A stretch of DNA of 64,000 nt. Origin: Microbacterium oryzae. Lineage in GTDB: Bacteria > Actinomycetota > Actinomycetes > Actinomycetales > Microbacteriaceae. Position 1 is the stretch's first letter. Every line of letters starts with the position of its first letter. The translations under genes were made by a program, and so were the position numbers. The DNA lies in contig NZ_CP032550.1 of NCBI RefSeq assembly GCF_009735645.1, positions 1,116,001-1,180,000 of the forward strand. The letters run 5' to 3'. A model generated the notes under the pieces. The model did no database searches and was not told the origin of the DNA. It saw only the letters and a list, made by a program, of their open reading frames with translations. Shown here one piece after another: positions 27,645-35,758 of the stretch.

Positions 27645-27650
27645 ATCCGT

Positions 27651-27723
27651 GCACCCCCTGGGACTTGAACCCAGAACCCACTGATTAAGAGTCAGTTGCT
27701 CTGCCGATTGAGCTAGAGGTGCG
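27651..27723 (-). tRNA. tRNA-Lys (CTT anticodon)
   Basis: 73-nt cloverleaf on the minus strand. Acceptor GCACCTC pairs with GGGGTGC (one G-U), D-loop AGCTCAATCGGCAGAGC, anticodon stem ACTGA/TCAGT with loop CTCTTAA (anticodon CTT, codon AAG), T-arm GGGTTCAAGTCCC. CCA is not encoded. Confidence 0.98.
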
Positions 27724-27880
27724 TTCCGATCCGGTGGAATTTCATTCCCTCGAACCGAGGAACGACATTACCAGCGTCCGGGGGTCGGCGCGAATCGACC
27801 CTGTATCCCGGGCGCGCCGGAACCCCGCCGCACCGTTTCGCCGTGCGTCGCGGTGGCCTGAGGGCGGTGCGCCGCGCCGA

Positions 27881-27886
27881 TATCCT
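27881..27886 (+). promoter_or_regulatory. Putative -10 box (TATCCT) of hisN
   Basis: TATCCT, six bases (GAGGGG), then GTG 27893. The same hexamer and spacing occur at 32968. Confidence 0.55.
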
Positions 27887-27892
27887 GAGGGG

Positions 27893-28732
27893 GTGAACAC
27901 CGTCTCGTCGACGCCCGCCGCGCCCGCCCTCGATGGGCTCGCCGACGACCTCGCGCTCGCGCTGCGCCTGGCCGACGCCGCCGACGCGCAGACGCTGCCG
28001 CGGTTCGACGCAGCCGACCTGCAGGTGTCGCGCAAGGCCGATCGCACCCACGTGACCGACGCCGATCTCGCCGCCGAGCGGGCCATCCGCGAGCTGATCA
28101 CCGCCGAGCGCCCCGAGGACGGCATCTTCGGCGAGGAGTTCGGCCGCACCGACGAGGCCCCGCGCCGCTGGATCATCGACCCGATCGACGGCACCGCGAA
28201 CTTCCTCCGCGGCGTGCCCGCGTGGGGCACGATGATCGCGCTCGACATCGCCGGCTACCCGCGCCTCGGCGTGGTGAGCTCCCCCGCGATGCGCCGCCGC
28301 TGGTGGGCGGCCGAGGGCCTCGGCGCCTGGACGAGCGTCGACGGCGGCGACCCGCGCCCGATCCGCGTCTCCGAGGTCGACGACCTCGACGACGCGAGCG
28401 TGAGCTTCCAGAGCATCGCCCAGTGGGATGGCGCGGGTCACCTCGACGCGCTCGTCGCGCTCTCTCGCCGCGTCTGGCGCGACCGCGCGTATGGCGACAT
28501 CTGGTCGTACATGCTGCTCGCCGAGGGCCGCCTGGAGTTCGTCGCCGAGTTCGACGTCAAGGAGTACGACCTCGCCGCCGCCGCCGCCATCGTCACCGAG
28601 GCGGGCGGACGCATGACGTCGTTCACGGGCGCGCCGAGCGTGGCCGAGGGATCCGCGCTCGCGACCAACGGCGTGCTCCACGACGCGTTCCTCGAGCTGC
28701 TGTCCTCCGCTCCCCCGCTGGCCGCGCCATGA
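27893..28732 (+). CDS. hisN: Inositol-monophosphatase-family protein, probable histidinol-phosphatase
   Basis: 279 residues. Metal-binding motifs of the IMPase family: FGEEFGR, RWIIDPIDGTANFLRGVPAWG, and EYDLAAAAAIVTEAGG near the C-terminus. In actinobacteria this branch (HisN) hydrolyses histidinol-phosphate, the step before HisD, which is encoded elsewhere in the window (58802-60115). Other IMPase substrates remain possible. GTG 27893 fits a TATCCT box six bases upstream. Its stop overlaps the next gene by four bases. Confidence 0.85.
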   Translation: MNTVSSTPAAPALDGLADDLALALRLADAADAQTLPRFDAADLQVSRKADRTHVTDADLAAERAIRELITAERPEDGIFGEEFGRTDEAPRRWIIDPIDGTANFLRGVPAWGTMIALDIAGYPRLGVVSSPAMRRRWWAAEGLGAWTSVDGGDPRPIRVSEVDDLDDASVSFQSIAQWDGAGHLDALVALSRRVWRDRAYGDIWSYMLLAEGRLEFVAEFDVKEYDLAAAAAIVTEAGGRMTSFTGAPSVAEGSALATNGVLHDAFLELLSSAPPLAAP

Positions 28733-29271
28733 TCCCGCGCGGCGGTCGATCCTCTCGTCTGGCGCTCGCGTCCGCGACGGCGCTGCTGGCCGCCACCCTG
28801 CTCGCCGGCTGCACGGCGACGGCACCGGGCTCCGACGCCGACACCGGCGACGACGGCGGGGGGTCCGGACTGCCGCCGACGTGCGAGACGATCATCGCCC
28901 CGGCCCTCGTCGCGCAGTTCGAGGATCTCGGCTGGACCGCCAGGACCGACCCGTTCTACATCGGCCCCCACGAGGTGCCGGGCGGCGTGAGCTGCACGTG
29001 GGGCGACTTCGAGGTCGAGGCGACCGACGTCGTCCAGATGTACGGCTGGGCGCCGATCGGCGCCGACGCCGCGACGAAGGAGGAGGACTTCCTCGTCGAG
29101 CAGGGCTGGCGGCGCGAGGAGGGCGACGGCGTCGTCTACCTCACCGAGAGCTCGCCGTCGGCGGAGTGGGCGGATGACGAGGGCTACGGCATGACGTACG
29201 CCTTCGGCGACGGCTGGGTCGCGCTCTCCGACACGAAGAGCGGGCTCGACGTCATCACCTGGCAGGGCTGA
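28729..29271 (+). CDS. Predicted lipoprotein of unknown function
   Basis: 180 residues. Signal peptide SRLALASATALLAATLLAGC with lipobox LAGC, then a Thr/Asp/Gly-rich spacer and a compact domain with two Cys (PTCETIIAP, VSCTWGDFEVEATDV) that may form a disulfide, ending SGLDVITWQG. Resembles generic actinobacterial surface lipoproteins; no enzyme motif. The ATG overlaps the hisN stop (ATGA), so it should be co-translated with hisN, though no functional link is apparent. Confidence 0.8.
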   Translation: MIPRGGRSSRLALASATALLAATLLAGCTATAPGSDADTGDDGGGSGLPPTCETIIAPALVAQFEDLGWTARTDPFYIGPHEVPGGVSCTWGDFEVEATDVVQMYGWAPIGADAATKEEDFLVEQGWRREEGDGVVYLTESSPSAEWADDEGYGMTYAFGDGWVALSDTKSGLDVITWQG

Positions 29272-29288
29272 AGCCGCCGAACCTGCGG

Positions 29289-29294
29289 CAGAGT
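29289..29294 (+). promoter_or_regulatory. Putative -10 box (CAGAGT) of the aldo/keto reductase
   Basis: CAGAGT, six bases (GGACGC), then ATG 29301. Weak hexamer; support is mainly the recurring spacing. Confidence 0.35.
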
Positions 29295-29300
29295 GGACGC

Positions 29301-30128
29301 ATGACGACTCCCACGGTGCCGCGCATCCCCCTCTCCGACGGGCGCGCCATCCCGCAGCTCGGGCTCGGCGTGTACAAGATCCCGGATGGCGATGCCGCCG
29401 AATGCGTGCGCGTCGCGCTGGACGCGGGCTATCGGCACGTCGACACCGCCGCCCTCTACGGCAACGAGCGCGGCGTCGGCGAGGGCATCCGCACGAGCGG
29501 CGTCGCACGCGACGACGTCTTCGTCACGACGAAGGTGTGGAACGACGACCACGGGTTCGACGAGACGCTACGGGCGTTCGACGCGAGCCTCGACCGTCTC
29601 GGCCTCGACGAGGTGGATCTCTACCTCGTGCACTGGCCCATCCCCTCGCGCGACCGGTACGTGGAGACGTATCGCGCGCTCGAGCGCATCCGCAGCGAGG
29701 GCCGCGCGCGCTCCATCGGCGTCTCCAACTTCGCCGTCGAGCACCTCGAGCGCCTGCGGGCGGAGACCGAGATCGCGCCGGTCGTGAACCAGGTGGAGCT
29801 GCACCCGCTGCTCCCTCAGCGCGAGCTGCGCGCATACCACCGGGCCCACGACATCGTGACCGAGGCCTGGTCGCCGCTCGCCCGCGGGCGGCTCCTCGAC
29901 GACCCGGCCCTGGCCATCCTCGCCGCGAAGCACGGCGTCGCGCCCGCGCAGGTCGTCATCCGCTGGCACCTGCAGCAGGGCACCGTCGTGATCCCGAAGT
30001 CGGTCACCCCCTCCCGCATCCGCGCGAATATCGACGTCTTCGGGTTCGAGCTCGACGACGACGACCTCGCGGCGATCGCCGCCCTCGAATCGGGCGCGCG
30101 CACCGGTCGCGACCCGTCGCTCGACTGA
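29301..30128 (+). CDS. Aldo/keto reductase
   Basis: 275 residues, NADPH-dependent TIM-barrel reductase. Catalytic tetrad is in place: Asp and Tyr in DAGYRHVDTAALYGNE, Lys in FVTTKVWND, His in YLVHWPIP. The C-terminal cofactor region has VIPKSVTPSRIRANIDVFGFEL. It is close to the 2,5-diketo-D-gluconate reductase / YtbE branch; the physiological carbonyl is unknown. Confidence 0.93.
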   Translation: MTTPTVPRIPLSDGRAIPQLGLGVYKIPDGDAAECVRVALDAGYRHVDTAALYGNERGVGEGIRTSGVARDDVFVTTKVWNDDHGFDETLRAFDASLDRLGLDEVDLYLVHWPIPSRDRYVETYRALERIRSEGRARSIGVSNFAVEHLERLRAETEIAPVVNQVELHPLLPQRELRAYHRAHDIVTEAWSPLARGRLLDDPALAILAAKHGVAPAQVVIRWHLQQGTVVIPKSVTPSRIRANIDVFGFELDDDDLAAIAALESGARTGRDPSLD

Positions 30129-30135
30129 CCGCGCG

Positions 30136-30169
30136 CTTCAGGCGCGCTTCAGCCCCGTCACGCCACACT
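30136..30169 (+). promoter_or_regulatory. Direct-repeat operator and promoter of the two-component operon
   Basis: CTTCAG at 30136-30141 and 30147-30152 (11-bp period, one helical turn), then a CACACT box (30164-30169) six bases before the response-regulator ATG. Tandem 11-bp repeats over the -35 region are the normal binding mode of OmpR-family regulators, suggesting autoregulation. The same repeat recurs upstream of the PepSY-like gene. Confidence 0.55.
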
Positions 30170-30175
30170 GACACC

Positions 30176-30853
30176 ATGCGCGTACTCGTGGTCGACGACG
30201 AGGTCCGGCTCGCGGAGGGCATCCGCCGCGGCCTCGAGGCCGAAGGGTTCGCCGTCGACGTCGCGCATGACGGCGTCGACGGGCTCTGGCGGGCGCGCGA
30301 GACGCGCTACGACGCCATCGTGCTCGACCTCATGATGCCCGGCATGAGCGGCTGGAAGGTGTGCGAGACGCTGCGCGCCGAGGAGAACTGGACTCCCGTG
30401 CTCATGCTCACGGCAAAGGACGGCGAGTGGGACCAGGTCGAGGCGCTGGAGACCGGGGCCGACGACTACGTCACCAAGCCGTTCTCGTTCGTCGTGCTCG
30501 TGGCCCGGCTGCGCGCGCTCATCCGGCGGGGCGCCGCGGAGCGCCCCGTCGTCCTCGAGGCGGGCGATCTGCGGGTCGATCCGCGCGCGCATCGTGTCTG
30601 GCGCGGCGACGACGAGATCGCCGTGACCGCGCGCGAGTTCGCGGTGCTGGAGCACCTCATGCGGCACCGCGGCGACGTCGTCTCCAAGCGCGAGCTCATC
30701 GCCGGCGTCTGGGACGATGACTTCGAGGGCGACCCGAACATCGTCGAGGTGTACGTCGGCCACCTGCGCCGGAAGGTCGACAAGCCGTTCGGACGTGCGG
30801 CGATCGAGACGATCCGCGGCGTGGGCTACCGATTGGCCGCGCATGGCGGGTGA
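30176..30853 (+). CDS. OmpR-family response regulator
   Basis: 225 residues. The receiver domain starts RVLVVDDEVRLAEGIRRGLEAEG, with phospho-acceptor Asp51 in IVLDLMMPGMSG and Lys101 in DDYVTKPF. The C-terminal winged helix has VTAREFAVLEHLMRHRGDVVSKRELIAGVW and IVEVYVGHLRRKVDKPF. Start 30176 begins right at the fold. It overlaps the kinase gene by 11 bases. Probably binds the CTTCAG repeats in front of itself and of the 32207 gene. Confidence 0.95.
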   Translation: MRVLVVDDEVRLAEGIRRGLEAEGFAVDVAHDGVDGLWRARETRYDAIVLDLMMPGMSGWKVCETLRAEENWTPVLMLTAKDGEWDQVEALETGADDYVTKPFSFVVLVARLRALIRRGAAERPVVLEAGDLRVDPRAHRVWRGDDEIAVTAREFAVLEHLMRHRGDVVSKRELIAGVWDDDFEGDPNIVEVYVGHLRRKVDKPFGRAAIETIRGVGYRLAAHGG

Positions 30854-32150
30854 GCGGCGCGGATGGTCGGTGCGCGCCCGCACGACGGCCGGCGCGGCCA
30901 TCGTCGTCGGCCTGGCACTGGTGCTGGGCGCGGCGGCGTTCTTCGGCGTGCTGCGCGGCAGCGTCCTCGGCGCCGTGGAGCGTTCGACCGAGTCGCGCGC
31001 CGAGCAGCTGGTCGCGCTCGTCGAGGCGGATGGCGCGGGTGCGGTCGCGCAGATCGAGGACGAGATCGTGCAGGTGGTCGCGGAGGACGGATCCCTGCGC
31101 GCCGCGTCGGAGGAGGCCGGCCGCACGCCCCTGCCCGTCGACGACGACTCGCGGACGCTCGACGTCGACGGGGAGCCCGCGCTCGTCGTCTCCGAGGAGC
31201 TCGACGAGGGCGACGCCCTGCTCGTGGCGGCTCCGCTCGAGGACGAGCAGGAGACGCTGAACACCGTCGCCGCGCTCCTCGCGGTCGCCGTCCCCCTGCT
31301 GCTGGCGCTCGTAGCGCTGACGACGTGGCTCGTGACCGGCCGTGCGCTGCGCCCCGTCGCGCTGATCCGCCGCGAGGTCGACGGCATCACCGCGGAGCAC
31401 CTCGACCGGCGGGTGCCCGTTCCCGCGACCGGCGACGAGATCGCCGCTCTGGCCGCCACGATGAACGGCATGCTCGACCGCCTCGACGACGCGGCCCGCG
31501 CGCAGCGCCGGTTCGTGTCCGATGCCTCCCATGAGCTCCGCTCGCCGCTCGCGACCCTGCGACAGCACGCCGAGCTGGCTCAGCTGCACCCGGAGACGAC
31601 GTCGACCGAGGAGCTGGCCGAGGTCGTGCACGACGAGGGACTGCGCCTGCAGGGCATCGTCGACGCGCTCCTCCTCCTCGCTCGTCTCGGCGAGGGCGCC
31701 GCGGACGCCGTCGAGGCGGTGGACGTCGACGACATCGCCCTCGCGGAGGTGTCGCGGCTGCGCACGGCCGGATGCTCGGTCGACGGCGCCGGGATCGGGG
31801 CCGCGCGCGTGCGCGGCAGCGCCCGGCTCGTGGGACAGCTCCTGAGAAACCTCGCCGACAACGCCTCCCGCCATGCCCGCTCCCGCATCGCGATCGGCGT
31901 CGCTGAGCGGCGGGGGCAGGTCATCATCACGGTGGAGGACGACGGCGAGGGGGTTCCCGTCGACGAGCGCGAGCGGGTCTTCGAGCGCTTCGTGCGCTTG
32001 GACGCGGCCCGCTCTCGTGATGCCGGCGGCAGCGGGCTCGGGCTCGCCATCGTCCGCGGCATCGTCGACGCGATGGACGGCGATGTGCGCATCGACGACT
32101 CCCGCTGGGGCGGCGCGCGCTTCGTCGTGACCCTGCCCTCGCATCCCTGA
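30843..32150 (+). CDS. Sensor histidine kinase
   Basis: 435 residues. TM1 at about 14-36, an extracytoplasmic sensor of roughly 100 residues rich in Asp/Glu, TM2 at about 141-165, HAMP, then the HisKA H-box VSDASHELRSPLATL with His230, N-box LLRNLADNASRHA, G1 VEDDGEGVPVD and G2 GGSGLGLAIVRGIVDAMDG. It should phosphorylate the overlapping response regulator. The acidic sensor could bind cations or cationic compounds; this is a guess. Confidence 0.94.
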   Translation: MAGERRGWSVRARTTAGAAIVVGLALVLGAAAFFGVLRGSVLGAVERSTESRAEQLVALVEADGAGAVAQIEDEIVQVVAEDGSLRAASEEAGRTPLPVDDDSRTLDVDGEPALVVSEELDEGDALLVAAPLEDEQETLNTVAALLAVAVPLLLALVALTTWLVTGRALRPVALIRREVDGITAEHLDRRVPVPATGDEIAALAATMNGMLDRLDDAARAQRRFVSDASHELRSPLATLRQHAELAQLHPETTSTEELAEVVHDEGLRLQGIVDALLLLARLGEGAADAVEAVDVDDIALAEVSRLRTAGCSVDGAGIGAARVRGSARLVGQLLRNLADNASRHARSRIAIGVAERRGQVIITVEDDGEGVPVDERERVFERFVRLDAARSRDAGGSGLGLAIVRGIVDAMDGDVRIDDSRWGGARFVVTLPSHP

Positions 32151-32156
32151 AGACGC

Positions 32157-32200
32157 CTTCAGGTCGCTTCAGACCCGCTTCAGCGTCTCTTCGAGACCAT
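32157..32200 (+). promoter_or_regulatory. Four direct repeats (CTTCAG) and promoter of the PepSY-like gene
   Basis: CTTCAG at 32157, 32167 and 32178, plus CTTCGA at 32189, spaced 10, 11 and 11 bp. GACCAT (32195-32200) lies six bases before ATG 32207. A poor -10 with regulator repeats at the -35 fits an activated promoter controlled by the adjacent two-component system. Confidence 0.55.
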
Positions 32201-32206
32201 CGGAAC

Positions 32207-32914
32207 ATGAGCGACAACGACACGATCCCCCAGTCCCCCGCCGACCAGCCCGCGCCATCCGCCCCCGTGAAGCGACGTCGAGGTCTGCTCGTCGGCGGGG
32301 CAACGCTCGCCGCCGTGCTCCTAGCCGGCGGCGGAGCCGCGATCGGCGCGGCCCTCTCCGACGACGATGACGACCGCGGCGAGCGCAGCGCCGAGCGCGA
32401 CGGCGAGAGGAACGACGACGAGATGAACGACGGCGACGCCGCCGGCGGTGTCGCGGGCGACGAGGGCACGGGCGACGCCGCTTCCGGCGATGCCCGAACG
32501 GTCGGCGCCGACTCGGCGGCGGCCCTCGTCGACCTCGTCTCCGCCGCGACCGGCGTCGCCGACGGCGACGCGGTGAGTCTCGACGCGGAAGGCGGCGGTG
32601 CCTGGGAGGTGCAGCTCGAGACGGATGGCGGTGACGAGACGGAAGTCCGGGTCGCCTCGGACGGCGCCGCCGAGGTCATCGGGACGGAGACGGCCGACGC
32701 CGACGACCGGGCCCCCGCGCACGTGCTCGACGCGGAGACCATCGAGGCGCTCTTCACCGCCGCGACCGCCGACACCGCGGGGCGCGTGGTCGAGATGAGC
32801 AGCGACGACGACGCGAGCCCGTACGAGGTCACCGTGGTGGACGCGGACTCCCGCACGGTCGAGCTCACCTTCGACGAGGCATTCGCGGTCGTCGACCGCG
32901 ACACCGACGACTGA
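32207..32914 (+). CDS. Membrane-anchored PepSY-like protein
   Basis: 235 residues. Cytoplasmic N-terminus with KRRRG, one membrane anchor (LLVGGATLAAVLLAGGGAAIGAAL, about 25-49), a very acidic linker, and two beta-alpha modules (AAALVDLVSAATGVADGDAVSLDAE...WEVQLET; then IEALFTAATADTAGRVVEMSSDD...YEVTVVD) that look like PepSY repeats. Such proteins are frequent targets of adjacent two-component systems and face outside. Function unknown. Codon use is like its neighbours; Asp codons are abundant. Confidence 0.7.
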   Translation: MSDNDTIPQSPADQPAPSAPVKRRRGLLVGGATLAAVLLAGGGAAIGAALSDDDDDRGERSAERDGERNDDEMNDGDAAGGVAGDEGTGDAASGDARTVGADSAAALVDLVSAATGVADGDAVSLDAEGGGAWEVQLETDGGDETEVRVASDGAAEVIGTETADADDRAPAHVLDAETIEALFTAATADTAGRVVEMSSDDDASPYEVTVVDADSRTVELTFDEAFAVVDRDTDD

Positions 32915-32967
32915 GTGCGGGGAGCCCACGACGCGCGCCGGGCGACGGGCGCGGCCATCCGGATCGA

Positions 32968-32973
32968 TATCCT
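32968..32973 (+). promoter_or_regulatory. Putative -10 box (TATCCT) of the GH26-like gene
   Basis: TATCCT, six bases (GGGCGC), then ATG 32980; no Shine-Dalgarno. Confidence 0.55.
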
Positions 32974-32979
32974 GGGCGC

Positions 32980-34155
32980 ATGCTCCCACCCGCGCGACGA
33001 CCCGCGGGCGCGGCGCTCGCCCTGGCCGCCCTCCTCGCGACGTCGCTGACATCGTGCGCGACCGGGCCGTCCGCCGAGGAGCTGCGGGAGCGCGCGGCCT
33101 GCGCGGTCGACGCGCTCTCGGCGGCGGACGGGGTCGCCTTCGGCGTCGACCTCGACTGGGAGGAGCAGACCGTCGCCGAGTACGCCGATCTCCTCGGCGA
33201 GCACCCTGCGGACGTCGTCTCCTACGCGCCGATCCCCTGGCGGGAGGAGGATCGCGCGCACGTCCTCGATGCGGCGAAGCAGGCGGCCGACGCGGGCGCG
33301 GCGCAGCTGCTGACGCTGGAGCCCTCGGACGGACTGACGGCCGTGACCGACGAAGCGGTGTCGGACCTCGTCGAGACGCTCGTCGACGTCACCGAGCTCG
33401 GGGTGCCCGTGCTCGTGCGCTTCGGACACGAGATGAACGGGTCGTGGTATCCCTGGGGGCAGCAGCCCGAGGCGTACGTCACGGCGTTCCGGCGGGTCGC
33501 GACGGCGGTGCACGCCGACGTTCCCGGCGCGGCGATGATGTGGGCGCCGAACTACGGCGGCGGCTACCCGTTCCCCGGGCGCGCCTACTCCTACGCGCCG
33601 GACTCGGCGCAGGCCAGCGCGCTCGACACCGACGGCGACGGCGCGGTCACCGACGCCGACGACCCCTATGCGCCGTACTACCCCGGCGACGAGGCCGTCG
33701 ACTGGGTCGGCATCTCGCTCACGCACTGGGGCTCGAGCTACCCTTGGGGCGAGAACGAGACCCCCGAGGCCGACAAGTTCGCCGCGCAGCTGACCGGCGC
33801 CTACGACGGTCTCGCGGGCGACGAGACCGCAGTGCCCGACTTCTACAGGGAGTACGCCGAGCGGAGGAACCGGCCCCTGGCCATCCCGAGCACCGCCGCT
33901 CTCGTGACCGGCGACGACGACGAGGCCGGGCAGGAGATCCGTCGCGTCTGGCGGGAGCAGGTCTTCTCGGAGGAGACGCGCCAGGACTTCCCGCTGCTGC
34001 GGCTCGTCAACTGGTTCGAGTGGGAACGCTTCGAGCCGGAGGCCGATGCGATCGTGCACTGGGCCGCGCTCGCCGACGAGGAGGAGCGGAGGCTGTTCCG
34101 CGCGGACGTGCCGGAGTGGGTGTCGTTCGGGGGCGGTGGCGACGGTTGCAGGTGA
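32980..34155 (+). CDS. GH26-like glycoside hydrolase lipoprotein
   Basis: 391 residues. Signal peptide with lipobox LTSC (AALALAALLATSLTSC), so probably anchored outside. The core RFGHEMNGSWYPWGQQPEAYVTAFRRVATAVH...MMWAPN is the acid/base region of GH26 mannanases and related (1,3)/(1,4)-glucanases, with the catalytic Glu in GHEMNG. An Asp-rich DTDGDGAVTDADDPYAPYY segment resembles an EF-hand-like calcium loop. The second catalytic Glu would be in the C-terminal NWFEWERFE region, which I cannot place with certainty. Substrate unknown. Confidence 0.75.
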   Translation: MLPPARRPAGAALALAALLATSLTSCATGPSAEELRERAACAVDALSAADGVAFGVDLDWEEQTVAEYADLLGEHPADVVSYAPIPWREEDRAHVLDAAKQAADAGAAQLLTLEPSDGLTAVTDEAVSDLVETLVDVTELGVPVLVRFGHEMNGSWYPWGQQPEAYVTAFRRVATAVHADVPGAAMMWAPNYGGGYPFPGRAYSYAPDSAQASALDTDGDGAVTDADDPYAPYYPGDEAVDWVGISLTHWGSSYPWGENETPEADKFAAQLTGAYDGLAGDETAVPDFYREYAERRNRPLAIPSTAALVTGDDDEAGQEIRRVWREQVFSEETRQDFPLLRLVNWFEWERFEPEADAIVHWAALADEEERRLFRADVPEWVSFGGGGDGCR

Positions 34156-34165
34156 GGACCACTGA

Positions 34166-34177
34166 ACGGACTGCTAC
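34166..34177 (+). promoter_or_regulatory. Conserved 12-base element upstream of the UPF0303 gene
   Basis: ACGGACTGCTAC followed by TTTG. The same 12 bases occur at 34744-34755 upstream of the thioredoxin gene. Probably a shared promoter or operator element; which part is the -10 is unclear. Confidence 0.4.
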
Positions 34178-34226
34178 TTTGTACTGACATAGATGGAGCG
34201 GTCCACCCGCAGTTCGAGGAGGCACC

Positions 34227-34727
34227 ATGTTCGCGACCGGCGAGTCCTATCGGAAGCTCGACGGCGAAGCGCTCGCGCAGCGCATCGCCGAGGAGGAGGC
34301 CGAGCTGGACTTCGACTCCTTCGGCGTCGACGACGCGTGGGCTGTCGGCTCCTGGCTGCGTGACGCCGCGCGCGAGCGCGGCTACGGCGTGGGCTTCGCC
34401 GTCGTCCTCGGCGAGCACCGCGCGTTCCACGCCGCGACGGATGGCGCCGCCGCCGTCAACGACGCCTGGCTCGAGCGGAAGTTCCGCACGGTGCGTCACT
34501 TCGGCCACGCCTCGCTCGCCGTGAAGGCGCAGTACGAGCGGGGCGGCGGCTCGTTCGCCGCCGACTCCGCCCTCGACCCGACCGTGTACGCGGCGGCGGG
34601 TGGCGCGTTCCCCATTCGCGTGCGCGGATCGCTCGTCGGAGCGGCGGGTGTGAGCGGGCTCGAGATGCACGACGACCACGCCCTCGTCGTCGAGGCCCTG
34701 CGCGCGCACCGCGAGCGCCGCGGCTGA
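34227..34727 (+). CDS. Heme-degrading domain protein (UPF0303/DUF336 type)
   Basis: 166 residues. Landmarks of the UPF0303 family: WAVGSWLRDAARERGYGVGFAVVLGEHRAFHAATDGA, NDAWLERKFRTVRHFGHASLAVKAQYE, and a C-terminal GGAFPIRVRGSLVGAAGVSGLEMHDDHALVVEAL similar to HbpS/DUF336 domains, some of which bind or degrade heme. Actual activity in this family is not settled. ATG 34227 follows GGAGG (CGAGGAGGCACC), a leadered start unlike many neighbours. Confidence 0.8.
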   Translation: MFATGESYRKLDGEALAQRIAEEEAELDFDSFGVDDAWAVGSWLRDAARERGYGVGFAVVLGEHRAFHAATDGAAAVNDAWLERKFRTVRHFGHASLAVKAQYERGGGSFAADSALDPTVYAAAGGAFPIRVRGSLVGAAGVSGLEMHDDHALVVEALRAHRERRG

Positions 34728-34743
34728 GCGGCCGCGGCGCGTC

Positions 34744-34755
34744 ACGGACTGCTAC
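34744..34755 (+). promoter_or_regulatory. Conserved 12-base element upstream of the thioredoxin gene
   Basis: ACGGACTGCTAC followed by GTTG, 36 bases before ATG 34792. Second copy of the element at 34166-34177. Confidence 0.4.
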
Positions 34756-34791
34756 GTTGCAACGACGTGCCGCCATCCTGAGGAGAGACAC

Positions 34792-35169
34792 ATGCCCACA
34801 CGCGACCTGACCATGACGGACTTCGAGGAGACCGTGCTGGCGCCGGGGATCACGCTCGTCGATTTCTGGGCCGCCTGGTGCGGCCCGTGCCGGATGTTCG
34901 CTCCCATCTACGACGCCGCCTCGGAGACCCATGGCGACATCACCTTCGCGAAGGTGGACACCGAGGCGAACCGCGACCTCGCCGGCGCGATGCAGATCAC
35001 GTCGATCCCGACCCTGATGGTGTTCCGCGACGACGTGCTCGTGTTCTCGCAGGCGGGCGCCCTGCCGGCGCCGGCTCTGGAGAGCCTCATCGAGCAGGTT
35101 CGCGCACTCGACATGGACGAGATCCGCGCGCACATCGCGCAGGAGGGCGACGACCCCGCAGCGGACTGA
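34792..35169 (+). CDS. Thioredoxin
   Basis: 125 residues. Active site WAAWCGPCRMF (Cys30, Cys33), cis-Pro in TSIPTLMVF, and the Asp under the active site in LVDFW. A C-terminal extension of about 15 residues goes beyond the classic 105-residue thioredoxin. Reduces protein disulfides in the cytosol; probably one of several thioredoxins in the cell. ATG follows GAGGAGAG. Shares a 12-base upstream element with the preceding gene. Confidence 0.93.
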   Translation: MPTRDLTMTDFEETVLAPGITLVDFWAAWCGPCRMFAPIYDAASETHGDITFAKVDTEANRDLAGAMQITSIPTLMVFRDDVLVFSQAGALPAPALESLIEQVRALDMDEIRAHIAQEGDDPAAD

Positions 35170-35241
35170 TCATCCTCTGGATGTAGCGGGCTCATGCCTC
35201 GGAGCGATGCGCGGCGCTGCCCCCTTCGAGAGGCTCGAGTC

Positions 35242-35679
35242 ATGCGAAAGACGAAGCTCGCCCTCACGGCCCTCGCCGTCACCACGGGCGCTGCGATCCT
35301 GCTCACCGGATGCTCGACCGTCGAGGACGCGCTCCACAAGGAGAAGCGCTCCACCTATGAGAACCTGACCGCGTTCGACGACGACAGCGGCATCGACGCG
35401 ACCTGGCTGCCCGAGGACGCCAGCGGAATCGAGATCATCCGGTCCACTCAGGCCGACGACGCCGCGATCGCCCTCGAGTCGTCTGCCGACCTCTCCTCCG
35501 AGCTCTGCGCGCCGGTGGAGCGCCAGTCGGCGCCCGCGTACCAGCCCGGTCCGGAGGTCGACGTGTTCAAGATCTCCGACGCCTTCGCCTGCGGCGACTG
35601 GACCGTCGTCGAGACCGGCTACGGCTGGCTCGGCTGGTCCCCCGCTCACCCGGACGAGAAGGCGCAGAGCCCGTCGTAG
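35242..35679 (+). CDS. Small predicted lipoprotein
   Basis: 145 residues. Start ATG 35242 (MRKTKLALTALAV) is preferred over 35194 because it puts the signal peptide at the N-terminus and follows GAGAGG. Lipobox LLTGC, mature end CSTVEDALHKEKRS. Two further Cys (SSELCAPV, DAFACGDW) may pair. Ends in GYGWLGWSPAHPDEKAQ. No known domain; exported and anchored. Confidence 0.75.
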   Translation: MRKTKLALTALAVTTGAAILLTGCSTVEDALHKEKRSTYENLTAFDDDSGIDATWLPEDASGIEIIRSTQADDAAIALESSADLSSELCAPVERQSAPAYQPGPEVDVFKISDAFACGDWTVVETGYGWLGWSPAHPDEKAQSPS

Positions 35680-35693
35680 GACGCCGGACAGAG

Positions 35694-35739
35694 AAGAACC
35701 CCCGGGTCGCCTGCTCTCGCAGGTGACCCGGGGGTTCTT
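35694..35739. terminator. Long bidirectional terminator between lipoprotein gene and tmRNA
   Basis: Arms of 21 bases (35694-35714 and 35719-35739) pair fully apart from one G-U, around a TCTC loop, with TTCTT at the plus-strand end and AAGAA mirrored. It ends the plus-strand lipoprotein mRNA and the minus-strand ssrA transcript. Confidence 0.9.
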
Positions 35740-35758
35740 CATGAGCGACAGTGGTCGG

